Assembly: GCA_963715965.1 (NCBI GenBank)
Contig: CAVQSN010000003.1
Span: 1,240,001 to 1,304,000, forward strand
From: Acidiflorens sp963715965
GTDB taxonomy: Bacteria > Acidobacteriota > Terriglobia > Terriglobales > Acidobacteriaceae
Direction: 5' to 3'
DNA: 64,000 bases
Below the pieces are notes generated by a model. That model was not told the origin of the DNA and did not search any database. It saw only the letters and a program-made list of their open reading frames with translations. Position 1 is the stretch's first letter. Each line of letters starts with the position of its first letter. The translations under genes were made by a program, and so were the position numbers. Below are positions 1-9,002 of this stretch, one piece after another.

Positions 1-2
1 AT

Positions 3-272
3 GTCACGTTCGTCATGCTTTTCGTGGCGATGGGTTGGATTCGCAGCGATTACCGGTTCAAGGCTAGGACGAACCGTCAAGGCAACCAACATCGGAGCCC
101 GTCACTGTCGCAGTGCGCATCCAGGTGGGAGGAGATATCGCAAATGGATCAGGTTCGCCAAACGCTGGAGCGGATCGAGATGGCTGGCCGTCTTCAGGCT
201 GATCCTTTTTTGACTCGCACTTCGAACCGCAACATGAACGCTCCCATGCGTTTTTTGATGACCCAACGATAA
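3..272 (+). CDS. C-terminal end of an unidentified, possibly membrane, protein (5' partial)
   Basis: This open frame enters from the left edge and stops at 270-272, giving about 89 residues. The first residues are hydrophobic (TFVMLFVAMGWIR) and could be the end of a membrane segment. A basic stretch and a polar tail with a helix-like QMDQVRQTLERIEMAG follow. Third codon positions are mostly G or C, as in the neighbouring genes, which argues for real coding sequence. The stop lies 20 bases before the dehydrogenase start, so the two could be cotranscribed. I do not recognise the family, and the N-terminal part is outside the window. Confidence 0.45.
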   Translation, partial: VTFVMLFVAMGWIRSDYRFKARTNRQGNQHRSPSLSQCASRWEEISQMDQVRQTLERIEMAGRLQADPFLTRTSNRNMNAPMRFLMTQR

Positions 273-292
273 GATTTGAGAAGTGCCCAGTT

Positions 293-1345
293 ATGACCCA
301 TAAAGTAACGCTCATCCCCGGCGACGGCATCGGCCCTGAAGTCATCCAGGCCACCGTTCGCATGCTCGAAGCCACCGGCGTCAAGTTCGAATGGGAATCA
401 TTCGCCGCCGGGGCCGAAGCCTTTGAGAAATACCACGAATACATTCCCAAGGAACTCAGCGAGTCCATCGAGCGCACCCGGGTCGGCCTGAAAGGTCCGG
501 TCACCACGCCGATTGGCGGCGGCTTCGCCAGCATCAATGTCGAATTGCGCAAACAATTCGAACTTTTTGCCAACTTTCGGCCCATTCGCAACCTGCCGCA
601 TATTCCCACCCGCTACCCTGGCATCGACTTGATCGTCGTCCGCGAAAACACTGAGGGTCTCTATTCCGGCATTGAGCATGAAGTCATTCCCGGCGTGGTC
701 GAGAGCCTGAAGATCATCACCGAGAAGGCTTCCACACGCGTTTCGCGTTTCGCCTTCGAATATGCCCGCAAAAACAAGCGCAAGAAGATTCATTCCATCC
801 ACAAAGCCAACATCATGAAGTTGTCCGATGGTCTGTTTCTGCGCTGTTCGCGCGCCGTTTCGAAGGAATATCCCGAGATCACCTATGGCGAGCACATCGT
901 CGACAACACCTGCATGCAGTTGGTCATGAATCCCTACCAGTACGATATCTTGCTCATGGAAAATCTCTACGGCGACATTCTTTCCGATCTGTGCGCGGGT
1001 CTGGTCGGCGGACTCGGCCTCGTCCCGGGCGCGAATTTTGGTCATGAGTGCGCCATCTTTGAGGCCGTTCACGGATCGGCTCCCGACATCGCTGGAAGGA
1101 ATATTGCCAATCCCACGGCCGTGCTGCGATCTGCGCTGCTCATGCTGCGCCATCTCGGCGAAGCGGATGCAGCATGGAAGCTGCGCAACGCCATCGATGA
1201 GGTCTATCGCGACCACACGAAACTGACGCGGGACGTAGGCGGCACGGCGGGCACATCCGAGTTTGCGGATGCGATCATTCAGGCGGTCGAGAAGCAAGAT
1301 TCCGCGCAGGCAGGTCAGCCATCGGCAGCGCCCGCGCAGCCATAG
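293..1345 (+). CDS. NAD(P)-dependent isocitrate/isopropylmalate dehydrogenase family enzyme, probably isocitrate dehydrogenase
   Basis: The 350-residue product is a complete beta-decarboxylating dehydrogenase. The N-terminus reads TLIPGDGIGPEVI, the family nucleotide-site start. The substrate loop IDLIVVRENTEGLYSGIEH is the form seen in NAD-dependent isocitrate dehydrogenases of the IDH3 type rather than in LeuB. The metal-binding region is DILLMENLYGDILSDLCAG, and the cofactor region is EAVHGSAPDIAGRNIANP. The likely reaction is isocitrate to 2-oxoglutarate and CO2 in the cytosolic TCA cycle. No leuCD genes are nearby, which also favours isocitrate. The start ATG follows GAGAAG at a reasonable distance. 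The alanine/proline-rich tail after about residue 335 is extra to the fold. Homoisocitrate or tartrate dehydrogenase activity cannot be excluded by reading alone. Confidence 0.85.
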   Translation: MTHKVTLIPGDGIGPEVIQATVRMLEATGVKFEWESFAAGAEAFEKYHEYIPKELSESIERTRVGLKGPVTTPIGGGFASINVELRKQFELFANFRPIRNLPHIPTRYPGIDLIVVRENTEGLYSGIEHEVIPGVVESLKIITEKASTRVSRFAFEYARKNKRKKIHSIHKANIMKLSDGLFLRCSRAVSKEYPEITYGEHIVDNTCMQLVMNPYQYDILLMENLYGDILSDLCAGLVGGLGLVPGANFGHECAIFEAVHGSAPDIAGRNIANPTAVLRSALLMLRHLGEADAAWKLRNAIDEVYRDHTKLTRDVGGTAGTSEFADAIIQAVEKQDSAQAGQPSAAPAQP

Positions 1346-1375
1346 AGTCTTGTCCGGCCGCGGTGATACACTACC

Positions 1376-2362
1376 GTGTTTCGGGAAACGGGCTGGACGA
1401 CGGTAAGCGTTCGTTTCCCTTTGGGGGCTATCCTGAAAGGCATCGAAGTTCCATATCATCGCGGATTGCACAGTTTCGCCATGTTTACGGCCTGTGCAAC
1501 TTTTGTTCTTATCATTGCCGGGGCGCTCGTCACGAGCAACGATGCCGGCCTTTCCATTCCTGACTGGCCGACCTCTTTCGGGTCGTTCAGCATTCCGCCG
1601 TGGCACGGTGGAATCCAATACGAATGGAGCCATCGCGCCATTGCGGGCTCAATCATCATTCTGACAATCTCGATTGCCGCGTGGACCTTATTGGCAGAAC
1701 GCCGCCGCTGGATGAAATGGCTTGCGATCGGCGCACTGGGAACGGTCATTACACAAGCGATTTTAGGCGGGCTTACAGTTCTTTTATTTCAGCCGCCGTG
1801 GGTTTCGTCCGCGCACGCCGCCGTCGCCCAGACCTTCTTCTGCATCGCCGTCGCCATCGCGGTCTTCACCGGACGCCGCTGGGTGGAGGAGCATCCCCGC
1901 ATTGAACTCGATCAGCGCCGCCCCGCTCTTTTCACCCTGACTCTGCTGTCGATTTTTGTCCTGTATGTGCAACTGATCCTCGGCGCAATGTTCCGCCATC
2001 ACGGCATGAGTTGGTGGCCACACGTTGTGAACGCAGCCGTCGTCGCCATCGTGCTCTCTTGGACCGCCGTGCGCGCTATCTCGGTGTATGCGCATGTGGA
2101 CGCGGTCCGCCGCCCGGCGATCACTATGCTCGGCCTGATGGTCGCTCAGCTCTGCCTGGGGTTTCTCGCTTTCATCACCCGCGTCATGTGGGGACGCGAG
2201 GCCGTGCAGCCCGAAACGCCGATGGTGATCTCCACCGTTGTTCATGTTGCCGTGGGTGCGCTCCTGCTCGCGACTACCGTCGTTCTCGCCATCCAGGTTT
2301 GGCGCCACGTACCGGTCGCCTTCGAGGAGCGCGTTCCAGGATCGAATCCCGTAGCTGCATAG
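1376..2362 (+). CDS. ctaA: Heme A synthase (COX15/CtaA family)
   Basis: This integral membrane protein converts heme O to heme A for aa3-type cytochrome oxidases. The product has about eight hydrophobic segments. It has paired heme-ligand histidines in the expected places: EWSHRAIAG and SSAHAAVAQ in the first half, and MFRHHGMSWWPHVVNAA and VVHVAVGA in the second. The first-loop motif VTSNDAGLSIPDWPTSFG is diagnostic of the family. The GTG at 1376 gives 328 residues; the true start may be slightly downstream, since conserved sequence begins near YHRGLHSFAMF. The gene lies 30 bases behind the dehydrogenase. Heme O synthase and oxidase subunits are not in the window, so the cytochrome oxidase locus lies elsewhere. 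Confidence 0.9.
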   Translation: MFRETGWTTVSVRFPLGAILKGIEVPYHRGLHSFAMFTACATFVLIIAGALVTSNDAGLSIPDWPTSFGSFSIPPWHGGIQYEWSHRAIAGSIIILTISIAAWTLLAERRRWMKWLAIGALGTVITQAILGGLTVLLFQPPWVSSAHAAVAQTFFCIAVAIAVFTGRRWVEEHPRIELDQRRPALFTLTLLSIFVLYVQLILGAMFRHHGMSWWPHVVNAAVVAIVLSWTAVRAISVYAHVDAVRRPAITMLGLMVAQLCLGFLAFITRVMWGREAVQPETPMVISTVVHVAVGALLLATTVVLAIQVWRHVPVAFEERVPGSNPVAA

Positions 2363-2363
2363 A

Positions 2364-2517
2364 GCGAGGTCAGGTTCGAAGTCAGAGGTTCGAAGTCAGT
2401 GGTTCAAGGTCAGAGGCTAAATATCAGATTGAAGAAGTAACAACTCCCTCTGCCAGCGCCGTCGCCGATCGCCCAGTGGGGTTTACCTCAGGCCTCAGAC
2501 CTCGAACCTGACCTCAG
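2364..2517. repeat. Intergenic inverted repeat, GGTTCGARGTCAGAGG family, copy 1
   Basis: The 196-base spacer between ctaA and the ABC ATPase gene contains a left arm at 2364-2388 and a right arm at 2493-2517. Each arm is 25 bases, and 21 positions match when one is reverse-complemented. The left side also contains imperfect tandem copies of the unit GAGGTTCGAAGTCAG. A related element lies at 58255-58382. The spacer has no other recognisable content apart from the ATPase start region. Confidence 0.7.
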
Positions 2518-2558
2518 ACTTGACTCTCAGACCTGGGCCCCATGTCGTAGAATAGGCT

Positions 2559-3593
2559 GTGACCCCAAATTCGACCGCTATCGACTTCGCTCCTCCCAGA
2601 CAAACCGCTCAGCCCTCGGGCCAGCCCGCCATTATTTCCGTTCGCGATCTTGTCCACCGTTACCAGGACCGCACAGCTCTCAACGGCGTTTCGTTCGACG
2701 TGCGGCCAGCCGAACTCTTTGGCCTGCTGGGACCGAACGGCAGCGGCAAGACTACTTTATTCCGCATTCTTTCCACGCTCATGGTCCCCACGTCGGGCAG
2801 CGCCACCATCGCCGGATTCGACGCCGCCCGCCAGCCTGGGCTCCTGCGTCGCCACATCGGCGTCGTCTTCCAGGCCCAGAGCGTCGACCCCAAGCTCACC
2901 GCCTACGAAAACCTCTGGCATCAGGGACACCTCTACGGCCTCCGTGGCGGCGAACTCAAGACACGAATTAACGAGATTCTGACCCGAGTCGGCTTGCTCG
3001 ACCGCTCCGCCGATTACGTCGAGACTTTCTCGGGAGGCATGCAGCGCCGCATCGAGCTGGCCAAGGGCCTGCTCCATCACCCGGAAGTGCTGCTGCTCGA
3101 CGAGCCCACCACCGGCCTCGATCCCGGAGCGCGCCGCGACCTTTGGCAATATCTGCAGATCCTCCGCGATCAAGAGCACGTCTCCGTCATCGTCACTACC
3201 CACCTGATGGAAGAAGCCGAACGTTGCGATCGTCTCGCCATTTTGAACGAAGGCAACCTGGTAGCGCTAGGCACGCCCGATGCCCTCACCCGCGAAATCG
3301 GAGGCGATGTCATCCTCCTCGAAGCAAGCAACCCGCAGTCTTTGGCAGATCGCATCCGCGAGAAATTTCACGTTGACGCCACCGTCATGGACAAGCACGT
3401 CCGCCTCGAAATTGAAAATGGACATCGCTTCGTGCCCGACGTGGTCGAAGCCTTCCCCGGAGAAATTCAGTCGCTCAGCGTAAGCAAGCCCACGCTGGAA
3501 GATGTTTTCATCCATCGCACGGGCCATCGCTTCTGGAGCGAAGAGGCGGAAGCGGCGCCGGAAAAAGACAAGAAGAAAGCCAAGAGGAAGTAA
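2559..3593 (+). CDS. ABC transporter ATP-binding protein (ABC-2/DrrA-like)
   Basis: The 344-residue cytoplasmic ATPase has a Walker A GPNGSGKTT, a Q-loop (VVFQAQS), an ABC signature FSGGMQRRIELAKG, a Walker B LLLDEPTTGLDP and a switch histidine in VIVTTHLMEEAE. Its length and its C-terminal extension (about residues 245-320) match the CcmA/DrrA subfamily, which powers ABC-2-type permeases in export. The start is GTG. The C-terminus ends in a lysine-rich tail. No permease follows; the next gene is convergent. In related bacteria such ATPases are often found beside heme A synthase and oxidase assembly genes, which would fit ctaA upstream, but the partner here is unknown. Confidence 0.85.
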   Translation: MTPNSTAIDFAPPRQTAQPSGQPAIISVRDLVHRYQDRTALNGVSFDVRPAELFGLLGPNGSGKTTLFRILSTLMVPTSGSATIAGFDAARQPGLLRRHIGVVFQAQSVDPKLTAYENLWHQGHLYGLRGGELKTRINEILTRVGLLDRSADYVETFSGGMQRRIELAKGLLHHPEVLLLDEPTTGLDPGARRDLWQYLQILRDQEHVSVIVTTHLMEEAERCDRLAILNEGNLVALGTPDALTREIGGDVILLEASNPQSLADRIREKFHVDATVMDKHVRLEIENGHRFVPDVVEAFPGEIQSLSVSKPTLEDVFIHRTGHRFWSEEAEAAPEKDKKKAKRK

Positions 3594-3615
3594 CCCAATT
3601 TGCAAACGCCCGTCG

Positions 3616-4743
3616 TTACGGCGTTGCTCCTTTTCCCGCCTGCGGCGTCGGCGCCTTCAGCAATTCCACAAACAACGTATAGAACTTCGCCGTATCCAGG
3701 TCGAGCTGCACCTCCACTGACTGCAGTTCACGCTGCGGCTTGTCGTGATCGGACCAGGTCAGCGTATCTCCGTAGCCCGCGCCGCGGTCTAGATCGACGT
3801 CCATGAAGCGGTTCTCTTTCTTTGTAATCAGGCTCGGGTCAAGCCAAGCCGCCGCCGCGAGTTCATCCCACAAATAGTTGTAAGATCCCCGCAACTGCTC
3901 GTATTTGCCGATATATTGCGCAACCGGCAAGTTGCTCGCCTTCACCTTGTCAATCAACTCATTGGTCATTCGGGTCTTCAAAGAGATATCAACCGTCGTG
4001 CAGACAATCTTCTTCCATGGCGCTCGCAACACAATATGCGCCGCTTCCGGATCAAACCAGAGATTGAATTCGTGGCGCGGATTGTCGGCAAACTCGGGAT
4101 CGTCGGTCTGCGGATTCAGACTTCCGCCCATGAACACCAACTCTTTGGCGAGGCTGGGAAATTCGGGGTCAAGAGCAATTGCCAATGCCAGGTTCGTCAT
4201 TGGGCCGCCTTCATAAATTGTGACTTCATGCGGATACTTATGAACCATGCGCACCATAAAGCGCGCAGCATCTTCGTCTGCAGGCTTGGTCGTCGGCTTC
4301 CCTTCCGGCATCTCACCCAACTCGCGTGGCGCGTGATCATACTTCGGAGTCCACGCCCCCAGCCACACCACCGACCCGTAGCGCTGCTCCCATTGCTCGG
4401 TCTCTTGCTTGGTTCGAACCAGCGGATACTCGGCTCCACGGACCACGGGAATATCGGTTCGTCCGATGAGTTCCAACGTTCGCAGCGTGTGCGCGACCTC
4501 TTCGGTAAGCCAGGCGTCGCCCGTCATCACCGTGATTCCGAGAACTTCTGTTTGCGGAGACTGGATGAGCAGTAGGATCGCTTGCTGATCGCTGCCTGCC
4601 GGGCCAGCCGCGTCCTGATCGATGATGACCTTGCGCCGGTCTTTGACTGTGCCTTGGTTTGTGCCTTGCGCGGTGGCGAGCAGACTGGCCGCCAGAATCA
4701 CAACCGCAAGCTTAATCAGACTTCGGACTCCGTACCACTTCAT
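3616..4743 (-). CDS. Secreted nucleoside hydrolase-like protein with atypical active-site motif
   Basis: The 375-residue product belongs to the inosine-uridine nucleoside hydrolase superfamily, which cleaves the N-glycosidic bond of ribonucleosides. An ATG at 4743 preceded by GAGGTG gives a typical signal peptide (LAVVILAASLLATAQG), so it is probably periplasmic. Family landmarks are VLGITVMTGD, IPVVRGAEYPL, the central GGPMTNLALAIALDPEF and LVFMGGSLN, and the late calcium-site region LWDELAAAAWLDPSLI. The first motif reads DQDAAGPAGSDQQAI instead of the canonical DTDPGxDDA, so two ligand positions are altered. It may hydrolyse an unusual substrate. It is convergent with the ABC ATPase gene and divergent from the TPR gene. 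An upstream in-frame extension to 4944 is possible but has no secretion logic. Confidence 0.8.
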   Translation of the reverse strand: MKWYGVRSLIKLAVVILAASLLATAQGTNQGTVKDRRKVIIDQDAAGPAGSDQQAILLLIQSPQTEVLGITVMTGDAWLTEEVAHTLRTLELIGRTDIPVVRGAEYPLVRTKQETEQWEQRYGSVVWLGAWTPKYDHAPRELGEMPEGKPTTKPADEDAARFMVRMVHKYPHEVTIYEGGPMTNLALAIALDPEFPSLAKELVFMGGSLNPQTDDPEFADNPRHEFNLWFDPEAAHIVLRAPWKKIVCTTVDISLKTRMTNELIDKVKASNLPVAQYIGKYEQLRGSYNYLWDELAAAAWLDPSLITKKENRFMDVDLDRGAGYGDTLTWSDHDKPQRELQSVEVQLDLDTAKFYTLFVELLKAPTPQAGKGATP

Positions 4744-4944
4744 TCCTGCACCTCGAAATTGTGCAACTTTGTTGTCGTGTCCACAATTGAAACAATGAAG
4801 CGCTGCAGTCAACACTTGAAGGCGTGCCATTGTAAAGCTTGCGCTGCGGCTGTGCCAATGTCTTCGACATCCACCTGTGAGATCTGGGCGCGAATTGCAC
4901 AGGACATGCAGCACGCATAGAATCACGAACAATACCGATTCCAC

Positions 4945-6567
4945 GTGGATACCAGATTACTCCGTCGAACGATCGCCGCCTTCGCTTTCGCGGTCCTTAC
5001 AGCCACGGCCCCAGTCCGGCTTTTGGCCCAGTCCCAGGAACAGGCAAATGGCAACGCGCACCTGGCGGCGATTCAAGGGTACGTATGCGATCCGCGCGGC
5101 AAGCCCGTACCGGACGCCAGTGTATCCCTGCTCACCGCCGCTGCGTCTTCCCTTCCTGGAGTCCCCACTCAAGTAGTCCACACAAACGCCGACGGCGCAT
5201 ATCGTTTCACAGGGGTGCGCGCAGGCTCGTATTTTCTTCGCGCTGAAATAAACACCTACGGCCAGCGGGTGGTCGGCCCCGTTACGCTGACAGCAAACGA
5301 GACAAAGAAGATCGATCTTGTTCTCGCTTCCCCCCCCTCGGCGAAGAACGATGACTCGCAAAATACTTCGAACGGACTGCCTCCAGCGAAAGAGAATCCG
5401 AAGGGGCCTGACTTTTACGACGAACCCCAGTTCACCGTAGCCGGAGTAACCCAGGCCACCAGCGCCGGCGGCCACGGTTCCGACACCGTGCTTCGAACCA
5501 CCGAAGCGCTTGCGCGGGCGACCGCTTCTTTAGACAAAGAACCGGGCAAGACCGAGCGCGGAGCAGACGCGTCGACTCTCGCATCCACGGAGATTTCGCT
5601 GCAAGCAGCGCTGTCGCGGAACCCCAAGGATCCTGCGCTTCACCACAAACTCGGCGACGTCGAAGAGAAACTTGGCCATCCTCTGCAGGCGGTTCGCGAA
5701 TACCAGCGCGCCGCGGAACTCGATCCTGGCGAACTCTATCTTTACGATTGGGGCACCGAACTCCTGAAGCATCGCGCGCTCGAACCGGCCACGGAAGTAC
5801 TGACCAAAGGCAATCGTCTCTTCCCCCAGTCCGTACGAATGCTGGTCGCGCTCGGCGTAGCGTGGTACGCGCGTGGCTCGAACGAACTGGCGGCGCGATT
5901 ATTGGCGCACGCCTCCGATCTCGATCCCGCCGATCCGAGTCCCTACTTGTTTTTAGGAAAAATGCAGAGCGCGGAGATTAGCCCTTTGGAAGGATCGATC
6001 GAGAAATTGGCGCGTTTTGCGCAACTGCAGCCCGAGAATTCACTGGCCAACTATTATTACGCCCTCGCACTTCTCAGGCAGTTAGCCACGACGGTCGACG
6101 CCGAGCGAGATAAGAACTCCGAGCGTGCTGAGGCGCTGTTGCAGAAGGCGGTACGCCTCGATCCCAACTTCGGTGCCGCATACCTGCAACTCGGGATCCT
6201 CTATTCAAGGCGCGAAGATTTTGCTCAAGCCATCTCCGCTTACGAGAAAGCGATTGCAGTCAGTCCCGAACCATCCGGTCCGCAAAAAGCTGACCCTCAA
6301 CTCGCCAGCTCTCTGGGCGGGGATCCGCAACTCGTTGTTTCGCAGCTTTTCGATGCGCAAACCAATGACACGCTTGAAGAAGCTCATTATCGTCTGGCGC
6401 AGGCCTACCTGCGATCCGGCAACAAAACGAAGGCGCAAGAACAACTTCAACTCCACGATCAATTGGCCAAGAAAACGAAAGCGGATGCCGACCGGAAGCG
6501 GCGCGACATTCTGGATTTCGTGATTTCGCTGCGAGACGGCGAAGCCGGACCTCTGCCGCATAACTAA
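4945..6567 (+). CDS. Secreted CarboxypepD_reg-like and TPR-repeat protein
   Basis: The 540-residue product starts with a GTG-initiated signal peptide (cleavage likely after VRLLAQ). A carboxypeptidase regulatory-like (transthyretin-type) domain covers about residues 35-120, with GYVCDPRGKPVPDASVSL and TNADGAYRFTGVRAGSY. A low-complexity linker follows, then several tetratricopeptide repeats from about residue 215 to 520 (HHKLGDVEEKLGHPLQAVREYQRAAELDPG, AAYLQLGILYSRREDFAQAISAYEKAI). The TPR part implies a scaffold role in the periplasm or at the outer membrane. The architecture is common in Acidobacteriota. Partner and function are unknown. It is transcribed divergently from the nucleoside hydrolase with a 200-base spacer. 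Confidence 0.8.
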   Translation: MDTRLLRRTIAAFAFAVLTATAPVRLLAQSQEQANGNAHLAAIQGYVCDPRGKPVPDASVSLLTAAASSLPGVPTQVVHTNADGAYRFTGVRAGSYFLRAEINTYGQRVVGPVTLTANETKKIDLVLASPPSAKNDDSQNTSNGLPPAKENPKGPDFYDEPQFTVAGVTQATSAGGHGSDTVLRTTEALARATASLDKEPGKTERGADASTLASTEISLQAALSRNPKDPALHHKLGDVEEKLGHPLQAVREYQRAAELDPGELYLYDWGTELLKHRALEPATEVLTKGNRLFPQSVRMLVALGVAWYARGSNELAARLLAHASDLDPADPSPYLFLGKMQSAEISPLEGSIEKLARFAQLQPENSLANYYYALALLRQLATTVDAERDKNSERAEALLQKAVRLDPNFGAAYLQLGILYSRREDFAQAISAYEKAIAVSPEPSGPQKADPQLASSLGGDPQLVVSQLFDAQTNDTLEEAHYRLAQAYLRSGNKTKAQEQLQLHDQLAKKTKADADRKRRDILDFVISLRDGEAGPLPHN

Positions 6568-6656
6568 AGATCGACCGGTCGTGCAAAGTGAAAAGCAGGC
6601 TGAGCAATTCTGCCCTGCCTGCCCGAACGCGTCATCCAGCGTCTGTCCGTGAATCG

Positions 6657-7634
6657 TTAACCGTTCGCCCTCGCCACCAGTAGGATTCCGAAAGCATAGA
6701 AGACGAACATCAGCGCTAGGTACACTTTGGCTTTCGAAGACGCGCCGGCAAATTCTTTCCACGCCAGCACTCCCCACAGCGCGGCAACCATGGGCGCCGA
6801 CTGCCCGATTGCGTAGGAAATTGCGAAGCCGGTTGCTTTTCCGGCTACCACGTTGAAGACCGTCCCCACGCCCCAGATGCAACCACCGAGGATCCCCAGC
6901 ATGTGTCCAGAAAACGGCCCGCTGAAAAAGCCACTAAAGCTGACCGGCTCACCCAGCAGCGGATGCTTCATGAAATACAAGTTCCAGATGAAACAGGAGA
7001 GCAGCGCGCCCAGCGTTAGAAAAACCACGGAGCTGTATGGCGTCAACGAATGGCCCCGGGTTGCGCCGTAGGCTACGAACGGATTCCACAATCCCATCAG
7101 CACGCCGGAGATTATGCAGATGACGATGCTCTTGCGCGAGACCGAGCGTCCTGCGCTGACCAGACTGCCATAGGCCTTGCCGTCAAGAATCACCGCGATC
7201 AGCGCGCAACCGACTCCGGCAGCGAGAAATATGGCGTCGCCTTTCGGTTGCAGCCCGTAGCTTAAGACGACGCCGACCACCAGCGCGATTCCGATCGCCA
7301 CCGGAAAGGCAATGGCGAGTCCCGCCATATCAATCGCGGCCACCAGCAGCAGGTTGGCTAGATTGAAAATGGCTCCGCCGATCATCGTCGAAACAATATT
7401 GTTGGTGTCGGCCGATCGCACATTGTTGAGAAAACTGTTGGCGTCATTGCCCGTGCTTCCCATGGTCAACGCAAGCACCAGCGACACCAGAAAAATGCCG
7501 ACCGCGTAGTCCCAGTAAAACAACTCGAAGCGGTAGTTCTTAACGCCCTTATAAGTATTCGCCCACGAGCCCCAGCAGATGGCGCTCGTGATCATCATGA
7601 ACAGAGCAATCTCAAGACTTTGCGGTGTGTACAT
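6657..7634 (-). CDS. DMT-superfamily permease (GRP/RhaT-like), probable sugar or nucleoside transporter
   Basis: The 325-residue inner-membrane protein has about ten transmembrane segments. Its N-terminus (CWGSWANTYKG and RFELFYWDYAVGI) is typical of the glucose/ribose porter and RhaT-like branch of the drug/metabolite transporter superfamily. A strong AAGGAG lies 5 bases before ATG. It sits 61 bases downstream of a nucleoside hydrolase in the same orientation. The likely cargo is therefore a ribose, nucleoside or base released by that enzyme; this is inferred from context. The gene is convergent with the TPR gene. A weak six-base-pair hairpin at 6595-6622 in the spacer may end transcription. 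Confidence 0.8.
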   Translation of the reverse strand: MYTPQSLEIALFMMITSAICWGSWANTYKGVKNYRFELFYWDYAVGIFLVSLVLALTMGSTGNDANSFLNNVRSADTNNIVSTMIGGAIFNLANLLLVAAIDMAGLAIAFPVAIGIALVVGVVLSYGLQPKGDAIFLAAGVGCALIAVILDGKAYGSLVSAGRSVSRKSIVICIISGVLMGLWNPFVAYGATRGHSLTPYSSVVFLTLGALLSCFIWNLYFMKHPLLGEPVSFSGFFSGPFSGHMLGILGGCIWGVGTVFNVVAGKATGFAISYAIGQSAPMVAALWGVLAWKEFAGASSKAKVYLALMFVFYAFGILLVARANG

Positions 7635-7695
7635 CGCTTCTCCTTAAAAGGTTTGGCCCATCCATCGGACTGCACGGGCATGCGGATTGCGCGGA

Positions 7696-8751
7696 TCATT
7701 TGCCGCGAATGCGCGAAACAAACAACTGTAGGAACCGATCGGCATCAACGTCGATGCAGACCTTGGCGTTGGGCTCGACTTTATCAAGCCCTTCAACCCA
7801 ATAGCGATCGCCGTGCAGCACGTTGCGCTCGACCTCGTTGCGGCGATTGGCTACGGTTTCCCCCCGCGTGAATTCGCCCCGCGTTTCCACGTCCACGTGC
7901 ATAGCGGGAGCTTTCACCAGCGTTGCGTCAATAGCCACGCCGACGGCCAGCGGATCATACATCGGCGTACCGCTCGATCCAAATTGCGCCGACAGCTCGA
8001 CCAGATAGTGTGCCACCTGATAAATGAAATCGTTCACCGGCCCGTGCGTCTCTGCCAGCTGCGCCAGGTATTTTTGTGAAAGCAAAGTCTTGTCGCCAAC
8101 ATCAAGTCCAACCATGGTCAGCGGCCAACCCGCCTGAAATACAATCTGAGCGGCTTCGGGGTCGTTATAGATATTGGCCTCGGCAGCGGCGGTCGAATTT
8201 CCTCCGCCGATCGAGCCGCCCATCAGGATCACTTCTTTGACGAGTGGCACGATCGATGGATCCTTCTCCACCGCCAGCGCGATATTGGTCAGTGGTCCCA
8301 CCGGAACCAGCGTGATCTCATGCGGAGCCCCATGCACCATCTCAATGATCAGGTCCGGCCCCCATCGCCCATCCACTTTGCACCGGCTAGGCGGCAACTC
8401 GACGTTCGCCAGCCCATTTTTCCCGTGCCAGAATTCCGCGGTAATTAATTTCTGAAACAGCGGATGCTGTGCTCCCGCCGCCACCGGAATATCGCAGCGA
8501 TTGGCCAGTGAGATCATGCGCAGCGCGTTCTCCAATCCCTGTTTCGCGATCACGTTGCCCGGCACCACGGTGACGGCGCGGACGTCCAATTCCGGCGAGT
8601 TCAAGGCCAGCATCATGGCCATCGCGTCGTCGGAGCCCGGATCGGTATCAAGAATGATTTTTTTACCGGTGCCGGAAGCGGAAATCGCCAGCGCCATTAC
8701 GATCAAAGAGGCGATGAATCCGGTCGAGAAGAAATTAAATCGAATACGCAA
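7696..8751 (-). CDS. Nucleoside hydrolase (IUNH family), exported
   Basis: This enzyme hydrolyses ribonucleosides to ribose and base. The canonical calcium-binding motif is intact: IILDTDPGSDDAMAMMLAL. GAQHPLF, VPVGPLTNIALAVEKDP and EVILMGGSIGGG follow. The C-terminal ligand region is MYDPLAVGVAID. I place the start at a TTG at 8751, which gives 351 residues with a hydrophobic leader (FIASLIVMALAISASG). An internal ATG at 8697 would remove the leader, and longer frames are also open. It is the first gene of a two-gene unit with the DMT permease and is divergent from deoC. Unlike the paralogue at 3616-4743, it should be fully active. Confidence 0.85.
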   Translation of the reverse strand: MRIRFNFFSTGFIASLIVMALAISASGTGKKIILDTDPGSDDAMAMMLALNSPELDVRAVTVVPGNVIAKQGLENALRMISLANRCDIPVAAGAQHPLFQKLITAEFWHGKNGLANVELPPSRCKVDGRWGPDLIIEMVHGAPHEITLVPVGPLTNIALAVEKDPSIVPLVKEVILMGGSIGGGNSTAAAEANIYNDPEAAQIVFQAGWPLTMVGLDVGDKTLLSQKYLAQLAETHGPVNDFIYQVAHYLVELSAQFGSSGTPMYDPLAVGVAIDATLVKAPAMHVDVETRGEFTRGETVANRRNEVERNVLHGDRYWVEGLDKVEPNAKVCIDVDADRFLQLFVSRIRGK

Positions 8752-9002
8752 ACGACTTCGCAAACAAATTTGCCGACGACCAGGGTTGAACAGAACGTGC
8801 CTCCAGACTTCAAGTTGGATTCGCGCCGTAGCGTAGCCGCGCGACCTGCCAGGTGTCAAGACGAAAGCCGCAAGGCCAATGCGGGAATGCATCTCGCCAC
8901 CGATCTGCCGTACAATCGAACCGCGAAGACAACGGACCAGGCGGCTGAAGCCGTTTTGATGTTGCCGCCCTCGTCAGCGCATGGCACTCAACCTTGCACT
9001 CT

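Noticed and set aside
398..1633. 411-codon antisense open frame over the dehydrogenase and heme A synthase genes
   Set aside because: It mirrors well-supported genes on the other strand, contains no family motifs and has the compositional pattern of an antisense shadow.
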